From JBBTSQ01 sp038078755 (GTDB lineage Bacteria > Patescibacteriota > Minisyncoccia > Phycocordibacterales > JBAYGS01), in assembly GCA_038078755.1 (NCBI GenBank), contig JBBTSQ010000013.1, positions 1 to 10,855 of the forward strand: DNA of 10,855 bases. The letters are read 5' to 3'. The notes under the pieces were generated by a model. It was not told the origin of the DNA. It worked only from the letters and a program-made list of their open reading frames with translations, and made no database searches. How positions within the stretch are numbered: position 1 is the stretch's first letter; the number at the start of each line of letters is the position of its first letter. The translations under genes were made by a program, and so were the position numbers. Positions 10,801-10,855 of the stretch are shown here, piece by piece.

Positions 10801-10855
10801 CTATCCATCTTTGGGAGCAAAGCCCCCGCCTTCAGGCGGACCTTTCAAGATGATA
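10801..10855. other. Non-coding window end with small hairpin
   Basis: CCGCC (10826-10830) and GGCGG (10835-10839) form a TTCA-loop hairpin. Nothing else is recognisable before the window ends. Confidence 0.5.

Overview
The window looks like part of a Patescibacteria / Candidate Phyla Radiation (Parcubacteria-like) chromosome. This is an inference from gene content and protein style. EF-Tu has an altered switch I loop, ribosomal protein L2 has the HPYGGGEG variant, there is a two-helix T4SS-pilin-type secreted protein, genes are compact, and almost no start codon has a Shine-Dalgarno sequence. TGA is used as a stop (4974-4976 and 10437-10439), so the recoded code 25 is not in use. All genes I can support lie on the + strand.

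Layout. Positions 1-355 are non-coding and hairpin-rich, ending in a strong terminator (213-252) and a promoter whose -35/-10 spacer holds a run of nine G. This promoter drives a small secreted pilin-like protein (356-790). A promoter overlapped by a palindrome then drives a type II toxin-antitoxin pair (883-1366), closed by a terminator. A strong extended -10 promoter (1479-1506) and a leader of about 155 nt precede tuf (EF-Tu), followed by rpsJ (S10) and a terminator. The S10 operon is then interrupted by an A+T-rich gene for an AlbA_2/Schlafen-type protein with a GHKL ATPase domain (3504-4976). After a structured leader the operon resumes with rplC, rplD, rplW and rplB (5256-7943). It ends at a terminator directly after rplB; the usual followers (rpsS, rplV, rpsC and so on) are absent. 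Next come folD (8118-8993), a membrane-anchored SIMPL-domain protein (9042-9866), an unrecognised basic protein (10053-10439) and about 400 non-coding bases rich in hairpins.

How the genes work together. tuf, rpsJ and rplC-rplB are core translation genes. folD supplies one-carbon folate chemistry. The toxin-antitoxin pair and the AlbA_2/GHKL gene are accessory cargo.

Main unexplained signals. (1) Several intergenic gaps carry degenerate tandem repeats with a strict 7-nt period, usually next to a terminator. The unit differs from gap to gap, and in one place two arrays face each other across a hairpin. (2) A G9 tract in the pilin promoter spacer suggests phase variation. (3) Three genes have a -10 box exactly 9 nt before the ATG, which implies near-leaderless mRNAs. 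(4) The S10 operon is split by a foreign-looking gene. None of these could be tested by database search here.
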